From positions 7,279,597 to 7,343,596 of the forward strand of contig OX457040.1 in assembly GCA_949752735.1 (NCBI GenBank): a DNA stretch of 64,000 nt, in the 5' to 3' direction. The DNA is from Lumbricus terrestris. Lineage: Eukaryota > Annelida > Clitellata > Crassiclitellata > Lumbricidae. The notes under the pieces are model-generated. The model was not told the origin of the DNA. It made no database searches and saw nothing but the letters and a program-made list of their open reading frames with translations. This document shows, piece by piece, positions 42,962-53,928 of this stretch. The stretch's first letter is position 1, and each line of letters begins with the position of its first letter. The translations under genes and the position numbers were made by a program.

Positions 42962-44860
42962 AGTAAGTAAGTAAGTATATACTTTATTGAACCGCCTGCA
43001 AACGCACTGCGGGAACAATGGACAAAAACAGAATAATTAATGCAAGTACAATCAAGACAAATAGAAATAATTATGCAATTCAATAAACACATTATACAAC
43101 TACATAATAGACATGTTGTGAACTATACAGGAGAGAACTTAGGCTAGACAGGGAAAAAATATAATGTCACTTGAATAGCATCCGTGTTATAAAGCCACAT
43201 CTGGTTAGTGCGTCTGCATGAGGAATTTCACGGTTATGAGAACGAGGACGGAGTGAGTAGGTAGCATTTTTAATGGGAGGTACATGTAATAAAGGAGCAA
43301 GGACGTGGCTTGGGTTGTAGAGTACAAAAGAGAAGAGGGAGGAATCAGCGTGACTACAGAGGTCATCGAACGACTTCTGATCGGCAGGAAGAAAGTTGAG
43401 CCGCACCATTTTCCGTATTATTGCATTAATACGCGCGCGCTGACCAGAATTAGCAAAGCCAAACCAAGCAGGGGAGGCATACATAAGGCGAGCCAATGTG
43501 GTGGCCTGAACTACATCATGCAAGCGTGTCCCGGAGAGGCCATGAGCTACAAGGACACGTATCGCATAGATCGATTGACAAGCCTTAATGCAAATCCGTT
43601 CAATATGGGGGTCAAAACTAAGTCTATCCGTTAAGGTTACTCCAAGAATAAGAGACTCAGAAACTCTACTTATTCCAGGTATAAGTGAGGGGAGGTTGAG
43701 TAATTTAGAGCGCGGACGCCTAAAGATCATCTCTTTGGATTTATTGTTGTTGAGTTTAAGATTACAAGAAAGTGCCCAATTTGCAATATTTTCAAGTTCA
43801 AAAGAAGTGGTATCTATAGCGGAGGCAGGTATAACAAGGTAACTGTCGTCAGCGTATTTCAGCAACCGATTAAAGCAGTGAATTGATTTCAGGCCAGAGA
43901 TAGCCACCACAAAATCAGCAGGCTCAAGTCCAGAACCTTGAATAATACTTGCATTTATATGACAAAAGGTAGAGACTTGGCCTAGAAATTTAGTGCAATG
44001 CTGACGGTTAAGGAGAAGGCGTAGGATCCGGTTGTACAGAAAGTCAGGTAATGGCAGTAAAACAAGCTGCTCAGATAGGTAAGAGTGCCTGACTGTGTCA
44101 AAGGCACGAGAGAAGTCAAGCGAGATAACGCGTACATATATGGTTCATCATGCAACATACTAAGAATTTCATGGGTGAGAGCAATGAGGGCAGAAGTGGT
44201 AGAACCAGAGGGCCGAAAAGCATATTGGTCTCCAAATGAAGAATTTAATTCAGGATCGGTGAAGATTGGGTAGAAGTAAGTTCTCACAACTATTTTTTCC
44301 AGCATGCGACATAACACCGGGGTAATAGAAATGGGTCTAAAATCAGCTTCATTTTGAGGACGCAGGATTTTAGGGACAGGTGTGATACAACTAGAGCACC
44401 ACTGTGGCGGCGTGTAAGAGGAAGCAAGAGAGCAATTGAAAAGATACGTAACCGGGGCAGAGAGAAGATGAGCCATTGAGGATAAAAACCATGAAGGGAT
44501 ACCATCAGGGCCAACTGAAGACCCACGGACCGATTCCAGGCCCCTGAACACAGAATATTCATCAATATTAACAGGTTGTTCAAAGTTAACAGTCAACTTA
44601 AGCAACGGTTCAACATCATAATCTTGATCGGTTGAAACAGCCTGATAATGTCGGTTTAGCGACTCACACGTAACACCTCCCAACACTGCAGGGCTAACAG
44701 TATCATCACCACGAAGCCGCCGCACCTCAGCCCAAAGCTTCCGAGAGCCACGTTCAAGACCCCGAAAGGAGGCAGCATTGGTTTTAACAATGCAGTCATT
44801 AATCCTAGCTGCTAAGGCATCAGCAATTTCAACTTTTGTCGTCTTTGAGGGCGGCTAACG
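42962..44860 (-). mobile_element. LINE family J, 5'-truncated, copy 2
   Basis: About 1.9 kb on the minus strand with an (ACTT)n tail at 42962-42977 and the same 3' UTR as 3015-3220. It encodes most of the RT domain and C-terminal region with one frameshift. Homologous coding sequence begins near 44850 (VEIADALAARIND...), where the element is truncated. Confidence 0.9.
43167..44857 (-). pseudogene. Reverse transcriptase, frameshifted (CR1/jockey-like)
   Basis: Upstream frame (44857-43982) holds SSVGPDGIPSWFLSS, ADFRPISITPVLCRMLEKIV and YAFRPSGSTTSALIALTHEI, which are RT motifs 1-2a. Near 44135 a one-base shift moves the reading into LDFSRAFDTVRH (motif A), and this continues through the 43910-43167 frame with KYADDSYLV (motif C), LILGVTLTDRLSFDPHIERI and PAWFGFANSG to the C-terminus FITRMLFK. 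Apart from the shift the reading is intact, so loss of function is recent. A CATGTA insertion near 43272 adds His-Val in LLHVPPIKN compared with relatives at 3.3 and 17.9 kb. Confidence 0.88.
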
Positions 44861-44884
44861 TCGACACGGCTGATCATCTTTCGG

Positions 44885-44964
44885 TGGCTGGACGGATGGA
44901 TCCAGATTTGATGATGGCCTATGGCAACAGAGACCGTTGCCCTCGAAAAAATTTGTTTGGCATG
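44885..44964 (-). repeat. 80-bp interspersed repeat, minus
   Basis: GGATGGATCCAGATTTGATG, then CAACAGAGACCGTTGCCC and AATTTGTTTGGCAT. It directly follows the truncated 5' end of the LINE. Confidence 0.7.
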
Positions 44965-44965
44965 A

Positions 44966-45185
44966 GGAATTAAAAAGCATATAATTATATATGACTCTCA
45001 ACAGTCATTCGCTAGATGGCAGATCTTCTCTGTCCTCAGATCGTTTTCTAATGAAAGCTCTGCAGCAAGAACAATGTATTATTATTTTATCCATTGACAT
45101 AAAGCAAAATGTAGTCATGCAATTCATAAATTAAAACTATACCTGCTTACTAGCTTGCTTACTCCTTTGATTATCTACTTGTTCG
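44966..45185. other. Intergenic DNA
   Basis: No gene or repeat seen. Confidence 0.4.
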
Positions 45186-45251
<66 letters not shown>

Positions 45252-45290
45252 CGCTCGCTCGCTCCTTCACCCACCCACCCACCCACCAGT
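45186..45290. repeat. (ACTT)n with (CGCT) and (ACCC) extensions
   Basis: About 17 ACTT units, then CGCTCGCTCGCT and CACCCACCCACCCACC. It abuts a solo SINE-A tail (45285-45330: TTGAAGGAGCGCTATAACAG). Confidence 0.93.
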
Positions 45291-45364
45291 AGAGAGTTTG
45301 AAGGAGCGCTATAACAGGTGCACATAAAAACAAACCAGAAGCTGTTTTTAAACATCCGAACGTA

Positions 45365-45575
45365 AACACTGGCTCGCTTGGCTACACCGGTAAGGTCGAT
45401 GGCTGCGCGTCTGTACGCTACTCTGTGAAAGAGTGCGTGCGGACCGCGGTTCGATTCCCGAAGGTGGCCATTTCAGAGATTCAAATCTCGGTCTAGCACG
45501 GTCCGTCCACGGGGACCTAAATGGCGTGGCGACACTAATCATCTCTGATATGGCAGTGTCGTTAAACATGTAACG
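45365..45575 (+). mobile_element. SINE-C, complete tRNA-derived SINE
   Basis: Carries a perfect box B, GGTTCGATTCC (45448-45458), with GGTCGATGGCTGCGCG upstream as the probable box A region. The body includes the GGGGACCTAAATGGCGTGGC block, and the 3' end is GGCAGTGTCGTTAAAC. This copy shows that the solo tails at 16509, 27535, 34440, 36095 and 63465 belong to a tRNA-headed family. Not a functional tRNA: no acceptor pairing. Confidence 0.72.
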
Positions 45576-46207
45576 GCATAAACAGTAGCTCGTAGAAAAA
45601 TTAATAGATTCTTGAGGTGACGCTATATAAATTCTAGTTATTTGATATTATGTCATGTAAAATTGTTTTTCGATGATAAATTGCGTAAGTCGAAAAGATT
45701 TTATCATTTTATGTAACATAGAATGGTGGACTGGCGCTCCTTATAAAAGTGGAATTAGCTAGGACTATGCCATTTTGTGCTTCGATGTGCGGTTATTGAA
45801 TATATTGAAAGTCGATGCAAAAACAATTGAAACTGATATTTAAAACACCTACATTTCATAAACTCATAAATATATAAAAGAGAACAGAATAAATCTTCGG
45901 TAGTAAAGACTATCAGATCTCCAGATAACAATGCTTATAATCGCACCTAGGGTGTACACTGTACAGCTGTAAATGAACGTAGAAAACTTCTTGAGGACCT
46001 TCATTATAAAGAATTAGTCGTCACATGACAGTCATCCCATGCACACGTATGCCACCTTCAAAATAATTGTAAAGGTCTGACAGATTCCTGCCTACCCCTT
46101 GTGCATCGACGATTTACCCGACTCATTCATTTATTCATTCATTGTTTTATTGGCTTGCATTCATTTCAACATTTACATAACAGTAATAATACATTACAGC
46201 TCGCGTC

Positions 46208-46420
46208 GTCTTAGGAGATGGGCGGTGTCGCATTGGATAACACACTGGCATGGAGATCAGTAAAGCTGAGTTCGATTTCCGAAGTCCCCGTAGGATAGAC
46301 GTGCTCTATAGGCTGCTATTAGCGCCGTTGTATTGCAGGCTGTCTGTTCTGTTAGTAATTAAAATTGATGTTAATTAATTAAGACAACTGTACACTACAG
46401 TAGCCGGCTGTCACTCTGCC
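46208..46420 (+). mobile_element. SINE-B (plus)
   Basis: Head with GGCGGTGTCGCATTGGATAA and GAGTTCGATTTCC (box B), the TATAGGCTGCTATTAGCGCC body and a decayed 3' end (GCCGGCTGTCACTCTGCC). It lacks the AATAAA terminus. Confidence 0.75.
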
Positions 46421-46639
46421 ATATTGACGCAACTTGGTCCGGTGACTCTATGCCATCTGTCAGCTGTTGACGAAACCCTGTGTGTGTTTGTGTGTTTATT
46501 TTTTTGTTTGTTTGTTTGTGTGTGTTCGTGCGTGCGTGCGTGTGCTAACGGTGACTATCCCAGCTTACTGTGTATTGTATGCAAACTTATGTAATAGTTT
46601 CGTTCGTAATGACACTTAATGTGCGTCCATCAAGTAATC

Positions 46640-46705
46640 CAGCGTCGAGAGCGTCTCCGAGTGGATTCTTTGAAGAGGCGCTATGATATAAATTCCTGGA
46701 ATTAA
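46640..46705 (+). mobile_element. Solo LINE/SINE tail
   Basis: GAGCGTCTCCGAGTGGATTC then TTGAAGAGGCGCTATGATAT. The stem is conserved through paired changes. Confidence 0.6.
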
Positions 46706-46860
46706 TTTAAAAAATCTTTCAATGATAACTAAGGAATTTGCTTTAACTCGCAAACTATATAGTTTTTTCAATGTTGAGCAACTGCGGGTAATGACAAACT
46801 AGTGTTTTCGAGGTCAACGGCCTCTGTTGTCATAAGCCCTCGTCAAATCTGGATCCATCC

Positions 46861-47117
46861 CAGGGGCGGATTCAGAGTGGCTAATCTGGCCATGCCCCCA
46901 TTTAGAATTTTTTACCAACTATTTTGGCTCGGAAAGTTGATGTGCTCCCCCTCGTGAGCAGTTTCGTAGGCCCTACCCACGCCTCGCGAGGTCCGTACAC
47001 GCGGTCCGTGCAGGGGCTTAAGAACACTGAGCGACTAAAAAAAGTAATGAGATTTTTTCCTGTCCCAATAGCCGAGACTTTGCCCCACCCCTTCGAAAAT
47101 TTCTTTATCCGCCCTTG
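46861..47117. mobile_element. hAT-type MITE, 257 bp, TSD ATCCATCC
   Basis: Termini CAGGGGCGGATTCAG and CTTTATCCGCCCTTG; perfect 8-bp duplication ATCCATCC (46853-46860, 47118-47125). It interrupts a copy of the 80-bp interspersed repeat (46808-46860 continues after 47118). The left TIR is nearly the same as that of the 10184 element. The ORFs inside are incidental. Confidence 0.9.
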
Positions 47118-47229
47118 ATCCATCCAATACATTGTGTATATACTTTACCTCTTCTGGTTATCCGATTAAATTGTGATGTTGAATAATTATTATTGTTGCA
47201 CGAATACAAATAAAAGTTAACAAACCTAT

Positions 47230-47445
47230 TCAGCGTATAATTCATTTATTCATTCGTTAAATGAATTTGTAGAGCGCCTCTAACAAGGGGGACTATTCAG
47301 ATGCGCTCCCAATTTTAGCGCGGCCAGATAAAGCAGTCTTAAGATGAGGGAGGAATGATTGAGACGAATCAGTTCTAGAAAAGGAGTGGAGAGTCAATGG
47401 GAGGCCATTCCAGGTTGATGGTGGCTGGACCCTCAACCTGGAATA
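47230..47445 (-). mobile_element. LINE family L 3' end (minus)
   Basis: The minus-strand frame reads STWNGLPLTLHS, PHLKTALSGRAKIGSASE and stop, matching the C-terminus of the 21646-22800 ORF (TAWNGLPVTLR, LKTVLFSRGWAGSASE). It is followed by the GGGAGCGCATCTGAATAG...AGAGGCGCT tail and (TGAA)n. Confidence 0.8.
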
Positions 47446-47705
47446 GAGCAATGCACTCGTAAGACACCTTTATAATGCTGACCCAGGGATTTATATGTTG
47501 AGCAACTGCAGCTAATATGTATTGCGCGACATACTTGAGTGTAGAAATCTAATGCCTAAGACGTTCTAGAAAATGGAGAGTCGATGGGAGGCCATTCCAG
47601 GTTGAGCATGGCTGGACCCTCCACCTGGAATAGAGCAGTGCACTCGTAAGACACCTCTAAAATGCTGGCCCAGGGATTTATATGTTGAGCAACTGCAGGC
47701 AATAC
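47384..47705. repeat. Tandem duplication, about 183 bp x 2
   Basis: GGGAGGCCATTCCAGGTTGA, TTTATATGTTGAGCAACTGC and the segment between recur at 47398 and 47585. Each unit contains an inverted pair ATTCCAGGTTGA/TCAACCTGGAAT, perfect in the first unit and with one change in the second. Confidence 0.8.
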
Positions 47706-48405
47706 ATGATTATGCCTAAGGGTTCACTGTAGAAATCTACATTACAATCTGCTCTTGTAAGTGCACTGAGTGCAGCATTCTTTAATGATTGAGAACACAC
47801 TCTCAATTGGCGCTCAGTGTCTAATCTATTCCACAGGAAGATTTTTAGGTTTTGGGGATAAACGAGCAGGAAAAGGGGTTTGGTAAGGGTATACGCGCCC
47901 CTCACCATAACAATTTGTCAAAATTACAACTTTACGGTAGAATGGCAGCATTTTAAGTTGTCATCTGAAAGAAACTGCTCTACTATTTCAGTGCTGACAT
48001 GAGTCGTCTATAGCTCCCTCCAATTACAACTATGACACGACCTGCCGAAATTGATATCTATAAATTAAATGCATAGATCCGGTGCCGCCAGTGACGCTGT
48101 ATTGTGAAAATTTTCTCGTTACGCTTTGATAATTCTTAAAGTCTCTTAACAAAACTCACTAGCCTAGCTTCTCCATATAAATTGACAACTTCTCTTCTTT
48201 CGATACGACTTTTTGGGGTTAAAAACTATACTCAGTTCTGTCATTTACACAAAACTAACGGTTTCAATGTCCGAATTTTCTTCTTGTCAAAAACCGTGAC
48301 AATTTTGTCATTTTGCCCAAGTCGTCGGGACAATGGGACGCACCACAACAAACCGGGACATGTTCCAGAAAACTGGGACTATGGTCACCCTGGTATAGAG
48401 TTTAT
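47706..48405. other. Intergenic DNA with a hAT-derived fragment
   Basis: 47860-48000 shares CGCCCCTCACCATAA, GCATTTTAAGTTGTC and TTCAGTGCTGACA with 10385-10530 and 29045-29170, i.e. with the interior of the large hAT. GGTCACCCTG near 48382 resembles a hAT right terminus but has no partner. Confidence 0.5.
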
Positions 48406-48612
48406 CAGGGCTTTTTTTAACGTGCAGTTCTACACAAAATGTGCAGTTCTAAATGGATTCGTGCAGTTGTAGAAGCACTTCCATCACGTTCCGTGCAGCT
48501 AAAACTAGTAAAAATAGGTCATTTTCCTCAGATTGGGAGTAATTTACCATGGAGGACGAGAAAGGAGAGAAGAGGATGTGCAGTTCTAAAAATTCCTTAA
48601 AAACAGCCATGG
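48406..48612. mobile_element. hAT MITE, 207 bp, TSD GAGTTTAT
   Basis: Begins CAGGGCTTTTTTTAACGTG and ends CCTTAAAAACAGCCATG; perfect 8-bp duplication GAGTTTAT (48398-48405, 48613-48620). It is about 85% like the 27780 element by eye. Flanking ORFs are incidental. Confidence 0.9.
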
Positions 48613-49559
48613 AGTTTATTCGACTTTCCTTTGCTTCTGGATAAAAACGGTATTCCGATACGGCATAAAGAGAGAAAAAAGATTCAATCCTTTCTAAGTC
48701 GAATAATCGAACCAATTATAGGCACATAATAGGGACTCAGTAAAGTGGAAGTCTAAAATGCACATGTTTTGCATTTATTCTCTCGACAAAAGTAAAGCTT
48801 AATTTATATTTTACTGACAAAACGACGTAAAGACTAGGAAAGTCACTGAAATTATTAAGAAAGTCTCTACTCTCTACGCAAAATAAAGTAATTTGAAGAA
48901 ACCGTTTCTCAACTGAGACTGACTTTGGCAAATCCATGATCGTAGAGTACACCTTTAAGCACAGTCTCGCTCGTTGTCCAAGCGTAATAGTTCAATATTA
49001 ACCCTCAGATTACCAGAAATTTTTTTATACACTGAGTACTAGAGTGTTCAGAAAAAAATAATTTTGCATGAATCATATGCATAGGGTATTAAAATGTGAC
49101 ATTTATGCACACAATTAACCTACCAAAATTCTACATGCATATCTCAATGGCAAATGACCTCTCAACCACCAAAGTTACACCCTGTAACTTCTTCATATAG
49201 TGTGAAAAAAGCGATATTTTTGAAAAATTCTGTTATTCTTTAGAAAATAGTTATCTGCTATTTCTCAGCTTTTCCAATCCATGATACTGTTATCCATAAA
49301 TACTTATCTTACTTTATTTGCTTATATTATTTATTTATTGTTCTAGTAGGCCTATAGGCATTATCTATAATTTATATTCAATGCTGATTGATGACGCTAT
49401 TTATTGGGTAACTTGAACAGAAAACATCGCACTTCAGGCATTGCACAAAGTTGCCCCGGCCAAAAGGCAGTGGGTAGGCCTATCAATGTCAATGACTCTA
49501 TTCTGTGCACAACTTCTGTATGAGGCTCAAAGACCAGCTCCTCCAATGAGCAAGACATT

Positions 49560-50470
49560 ATAGATGAATTCTGCCCTGAGGCAACCCTTGTTCATTTCGA
49601 TGGTAAGCTGCTGCTAGGTGATGAGAGTGCTAATGCTGATCGCATGGTGGTTGTTGTGCCTGGCTTAGGATTTGAAAAAAGCGTCTAACCATTCCAAACT
49701 GCCTGGCTCTGAAGCTGGTTTCCTAATATGGAATAAAATTGTTGAAATACTAAGAGATGAGGAAAGGGTATCAGAATGGTTGGCTTGGTTGACACAATCG
49801 GTGGTAACACAGGAGTTCACAGTGACACAATAGGCGTTGTTCAAAAGGTCTTTGACAAACGCCTATGATTCCTGTTTGCAGACATCACAGGTGAATTAAT
49901 TGCAGCATGCAGTTTTTGATTTACTCTTTGTCTCCAATGGGCTTCGAATTGCAGTTTTTCGCCAGGTTCAGACGTCAGTTTCCTCTCACTAACCGTAACA
50001 AATTTGTTTCTCTTTGTAAGGATACAAAAGGCTGTTCTCTGGATTAGGCTACAGTGAGAAAGTATGGCTAGAGCAGAACCACCAAGCTGTAGTTCAGCTT
50101 TATGTGAGGTAGTCCATATTGGTGATGTTGACAGCATCCAATTCAGTCTAAAATTAATGGTGCATTTCAAAGAGCAAAACCTTCAGGACATTTCAGGAGA
50201 AAACTTTATCCGAGTTCATGACACAGCAATCGATGCATCTATATGCTACCCCCAAAGTCGGTCAAGATTTTCTCTCTTATGATTCCAAAATGTGCATTAG
50301 ACCAGAAAGTTAGCGATAATGACAATCCAAGAACACCGTTGCTGCACTTTCTGTTATTAGGCCTACTGACTTTGGTGGACGTGCAGTAAAGTTAGCAACT
50401 AGGCATAATTTTAACTTGGCCCTCACACATGATGAGCTGCAACATCAGCTCATCTTCCAAGTGGCTGAAC
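49560..50470 (+). pseudogene. Transposon protein relic (CRHH-type), unclassified
   Basis: Segments in shifting plus frames: VHFDGKLLLGDESANADRM, LPGSEAGFLIWNKIVEIL, FDTIGGNTG, CRHH near 49878, and GLRIAVF. The order 'FDT..NTG ... CRHH.(E)L..' recalls a transposon-encoded protein group seen in several invertebrates. I cannot assign it to a named superfamily with confidence. It has many stops and is inactive. Confidence 0.4.
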
Positions 50471-50566
50471 ACCACCGATAGCCTACTGCTACACCGCAGA
50501 TTTTCACTCTTCAGTTACAGTTAGACCTTATTTTGATATCGGAAACATAAACGCAACGACTTTGTA

Positions 50567-50990
50567 TTGTTTCACATTACTGCAACACACTTTTATGTTT
50601 TACCATCTTCATTGGCTTCCCTTATTGCTCGGATTCAACTCAAGGTTCTGGCACAAATTTACTTGCTGAGCTATACCAAGCACCTATGTGACCTCATCCG
50701 TCTGCTGGCCTCTGTCACTTCTCTTCGCCCGCTCCGCTCCTTTGACTGGTATGATCTCCTCGTCCCGCGAGCAGTTGGACCACCATTGTTAAAACTTGGG
50801 CCTTTGCTCTCAATGGCCTGCGCTGTGGAACCAGTTTCCTCCTTCAACGCGTTTCTCCTTATAAACTGGTGGCCCAAGTGCCTCTATGCATTGTCCTAAA
50901 ACCACTTGTTACTCTCTTGGTCTAATGCACTGGGAGCGCCTCTGATTGGTGTGCACTGTGAGAGGCGATATGTAAATGTATAGACATGAT
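50567..50990 (+). pseudogene. LINE C-terminal remnant with stem-loop tail (second subtype)
   Basis: LIARIQLKVLAQIYLL, then DLIRLLASVTSLRPL and LVPRAVGPPLLKLG, resemble the 'ARIKLKVLVQIYKAL...LVPR' end of CR1-like ORF2. The 3' UTR gives GGGAGCGCCTCTGATTGG and GAGAGGCGATATGTAAATGT, then ACAATACAAT. It lies inside the nested hAT relic. Confidence 0.65.
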
Positions 50991-51548
50991 ACAATACAAT
51001 GTCTTGTTTGTTTACTGTAGTCTGTAGCCTATTGTGTGGCAGTAAATTATACAATGCATTAAATTTGTGATTTTATTATTTTTAAGAAAAATCGCACTTT
51101 TTGAAAACTTCACTAGCTTTGAGAGGTCACTTAACATGGTCCCAAAGCCATAAGATTTCACTGAGTTGTTCATGACACCAAATGTCACAAATACAGAAGG
51201 TATGCGAGGTGATTATTTGAAATTATTTTTTCACCATAGGAAAGCTGAACACTCTACTGAGTACCAGTGGGGTCAAAAATGACCCCAACACAATTTTTTC
51301 AAAAAATTCCTTGTTTTTTGCATATTTTTTTATTAATTTCCAAAAAACAAATAGTAGTAAAGCAATTGGAACATGTTTAGGCTGTTGAAATGAATTAAAT
51401 TTTTCATAGTTATAGGTATGTTTTAATGTTCAAAGTGTTCGAGTATTCAATGTCCGAAACTAGCATAGAAAATATCCGGTCATTGCACTGTTACAGTTTA
51501 CAGTTCATGCATGTATACTGGACATGTTCCTTGCACACATTGCATGTA

Positions 51549-52531
51549 CAGGGTGGGCCAGCATAAATGTCCCGACTTTGCACGCGTATAACTTCGCCAA
51601 TTTTTAACATTTATTTATACTTTATGCATCAAATTAAAGGTATTTCACTCTAGTATTAACTCTAAAAAAATCGAACTGATACTAGTCTCGGTTTTAATTA
51701 TATGCTCGGAACAGCGCTAGCTACCATATTTTGCTGTCATTTGTGACGCAACCTGGCGCCGTTGACAGACGATGATCGCGTTTCGATCTTAATTTTACGA
51801 ACTGGTAAGGGATTTAATTCGTTTGAAATGATTAACGAATATTCTAACAGAGGATGGAATAAACAATACCTTGTATTATCTGCTACGGAAAATTAATAAA
51901 ACAGGACTTTCTACTTGCAAACCATGGGAATCGGAGCGCACGGCGCTCACATCCGCTAACATTGCTCGTGTGTCCGCGTACATTTGCAGTCAAGACAATG
52001 ACCAGGGCAGGCCCTGCATGCAAATTCAGCGCAAAACAGGCCGTCTTGGAAGCACTGAATAGCGTATTGGAAAAGATTATAGACCTAAAGTTAAAGTAAT
52101 TTGTCGACGAGAAGTCCCACGAACTCTCCAGCTCTTACGCAAAGAAACGACTGGCAGCGTGCAAGCGTCTGAAGCAGCGCATGGCAGTGCACGGCTGTTG
52201 GCAAAATTGAAAGGACGCGGTTTTGCGATTAGAATATACTCATGGTAGGGACCCTACAAACACTCAAAATGATCGTGTCTACGCGCGTTTTAGCAAAAAA
52301 CGATAGAATTTTCCCGGGAAACGGCGTCATAATGCGTCAGTAATGACAAAAAACGGTAGCTAGCGCTGATCCAAGTATATAATTAAAACCTAAACTAGTA
52401 TCAGTTCGACTTTTTTAGAGTTAATACTAGAGTGAAATACCTTTAATTTGATGCATCAAGTATAAATAAATGTTAAAAATTGGCGAAGTTATACGCCTGC
52501 AAAGTCGGGACATTTATGCTGGCCCACCCTG
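51549..52531. mobile_element. Mariner-type element with about 200-bp TIRs
   Basis: TA duplications (51547-51548, 52532-52533) flank CAGGGTGGGCCAGCAT. Left (51549-51755) and right (52335-52531) ends are inverted copies with only scattered differences over about 200 bp. The interior keeps transposase pieces: RTALTSANIARVS, KRLKQRMAVHG and, near 52270, TQNDRVYA...SKKR, the latter typical of mariner-like DD(D/E) transposases. The catalytic centre is deleted. High TIR identity suggests relatively recent activity. Confidence 0.88.
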
Positions 52532-52589
52532 TACAGTAGAAGTGGGCTTGGGGTCATTTTTGACCACACTGGTACTCGCAGGGTTAAAC

Positions 52590-53290
52590 AGCATCCTTTA
52601 GCCATTAAATTTGTTTTGACACAGTTTCGCAATATAAATGTTATCTTTGATCGATGAAGTTATGTTTTGGCATTAATAGCACAAATTCAGCCATTTTATA
52701 CTGCAATTACGGCACAGTGTTACGCTCGAAATGAAGTCACTTAAACACATGAATCAAACAAAAAATCAAATTGGTTTATTTTGCAACAAAACTAAACAGG
52801 TCAAGTGAAGATATCAACTAGGCCCTAAAGGAATTTTTTAAAATTCCATTAGGCTACTCTGTGGAACGGATTTGGGATCCAAAAATAAATCTACTTAGGC
52901 CTATATTTAAACAATAATGTATTCTGATCAAAGCTTGCATTGCAAATCGTATCTTTCTACCAAGTCACACTCCCATAGCTTATGCGTGAAAACCTATGAC
53001 TGCAAAAGTTTAGACTGTGAATAAGCAAGTAGTCTATACTATTTTTTAGCAGCTTGCTAATGACGCTTTGGGGCGCAGGCGTAAATAAATTACCATTTGA
53101 TAATAATTATAATCTAGAATCGCATATAAATCGAGTTCCTGCTCAGTTGACAGTACTAGCCACCAGGCAGGGATTGGTAGCAACTGATATTATTACCTAA
53201 TTTTCAATTCAAATACTGCTCCCATGTAGGCTATTCCGTAATTTGAAACTCAATTGCATGAGGAAACTTATATATTCGTCTGTTGCACAA
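52590..53290. other. Intergenic DNA
   Basis: AT-rich, no gene or repeat recognised. Confidence 0.45.
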
Positions 53291-53293
53291 CAG

Positions 53294-53336
53294 AAGGTCG
53301 TAAGTACGAAGCGAATCGCTTCTTACTTACGACCTT
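53294..53336. repeat. 43-bp hairpin
   Basis: Arms of 21 nt (AAGGTCGTAAGTACGAAGCGA and its inverse) with one mismatch around a single central base (53315). It forms a near-perfect stem in either strand. It is too short for a typical miRNA precursor. No target duplication was noticed. Confidence 0.8.
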
Positions 53337-53339
53337 ATG

Positions 53340-53928
<589 letters not shown>

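Larger units (their letters stand above)
49040..51256. mobile_element. hAT-like element nested in the TTAA element, TSD CTGAGTAC
   Basis: Termini TAGAGTGTTCAG and CTGAACACTCTA are perfect 12-bp inverted repeats with a perfect 8-bp duplication CTGAGTAC (49032-49039, 51257-51264). Weaker inverted similarity continues inwards (AATGACCTCTCAA / TTGAGAGGTCACTT). The 2217-bp interior holds a broken transposase-like frame (49560-50470) and a LINE 3' end (50567-50990). TAGAG termini plus an 8-bp duplication point to hAT. Confidence 0.85.
49002..52583. mobile_element. piggyBac-type element (outer of a nest), TTAA target
   Basis: TTAA at 48998-49001 and 52584-52587 flanks CCCTCAGATTACCAG and CTGGTACTCGCAGGG (12 of 15 matched). 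The subterminal GGGGTCAAAAATGACCCC palindrome is seen at 51280 and, as a near match, near the right end at 52550. Once the nested hAT and mariner are removed the outer element is only about 380 bp, so it is a MITE. TIR and TTAA are typical of piggyBac. Confidence 0.8.
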
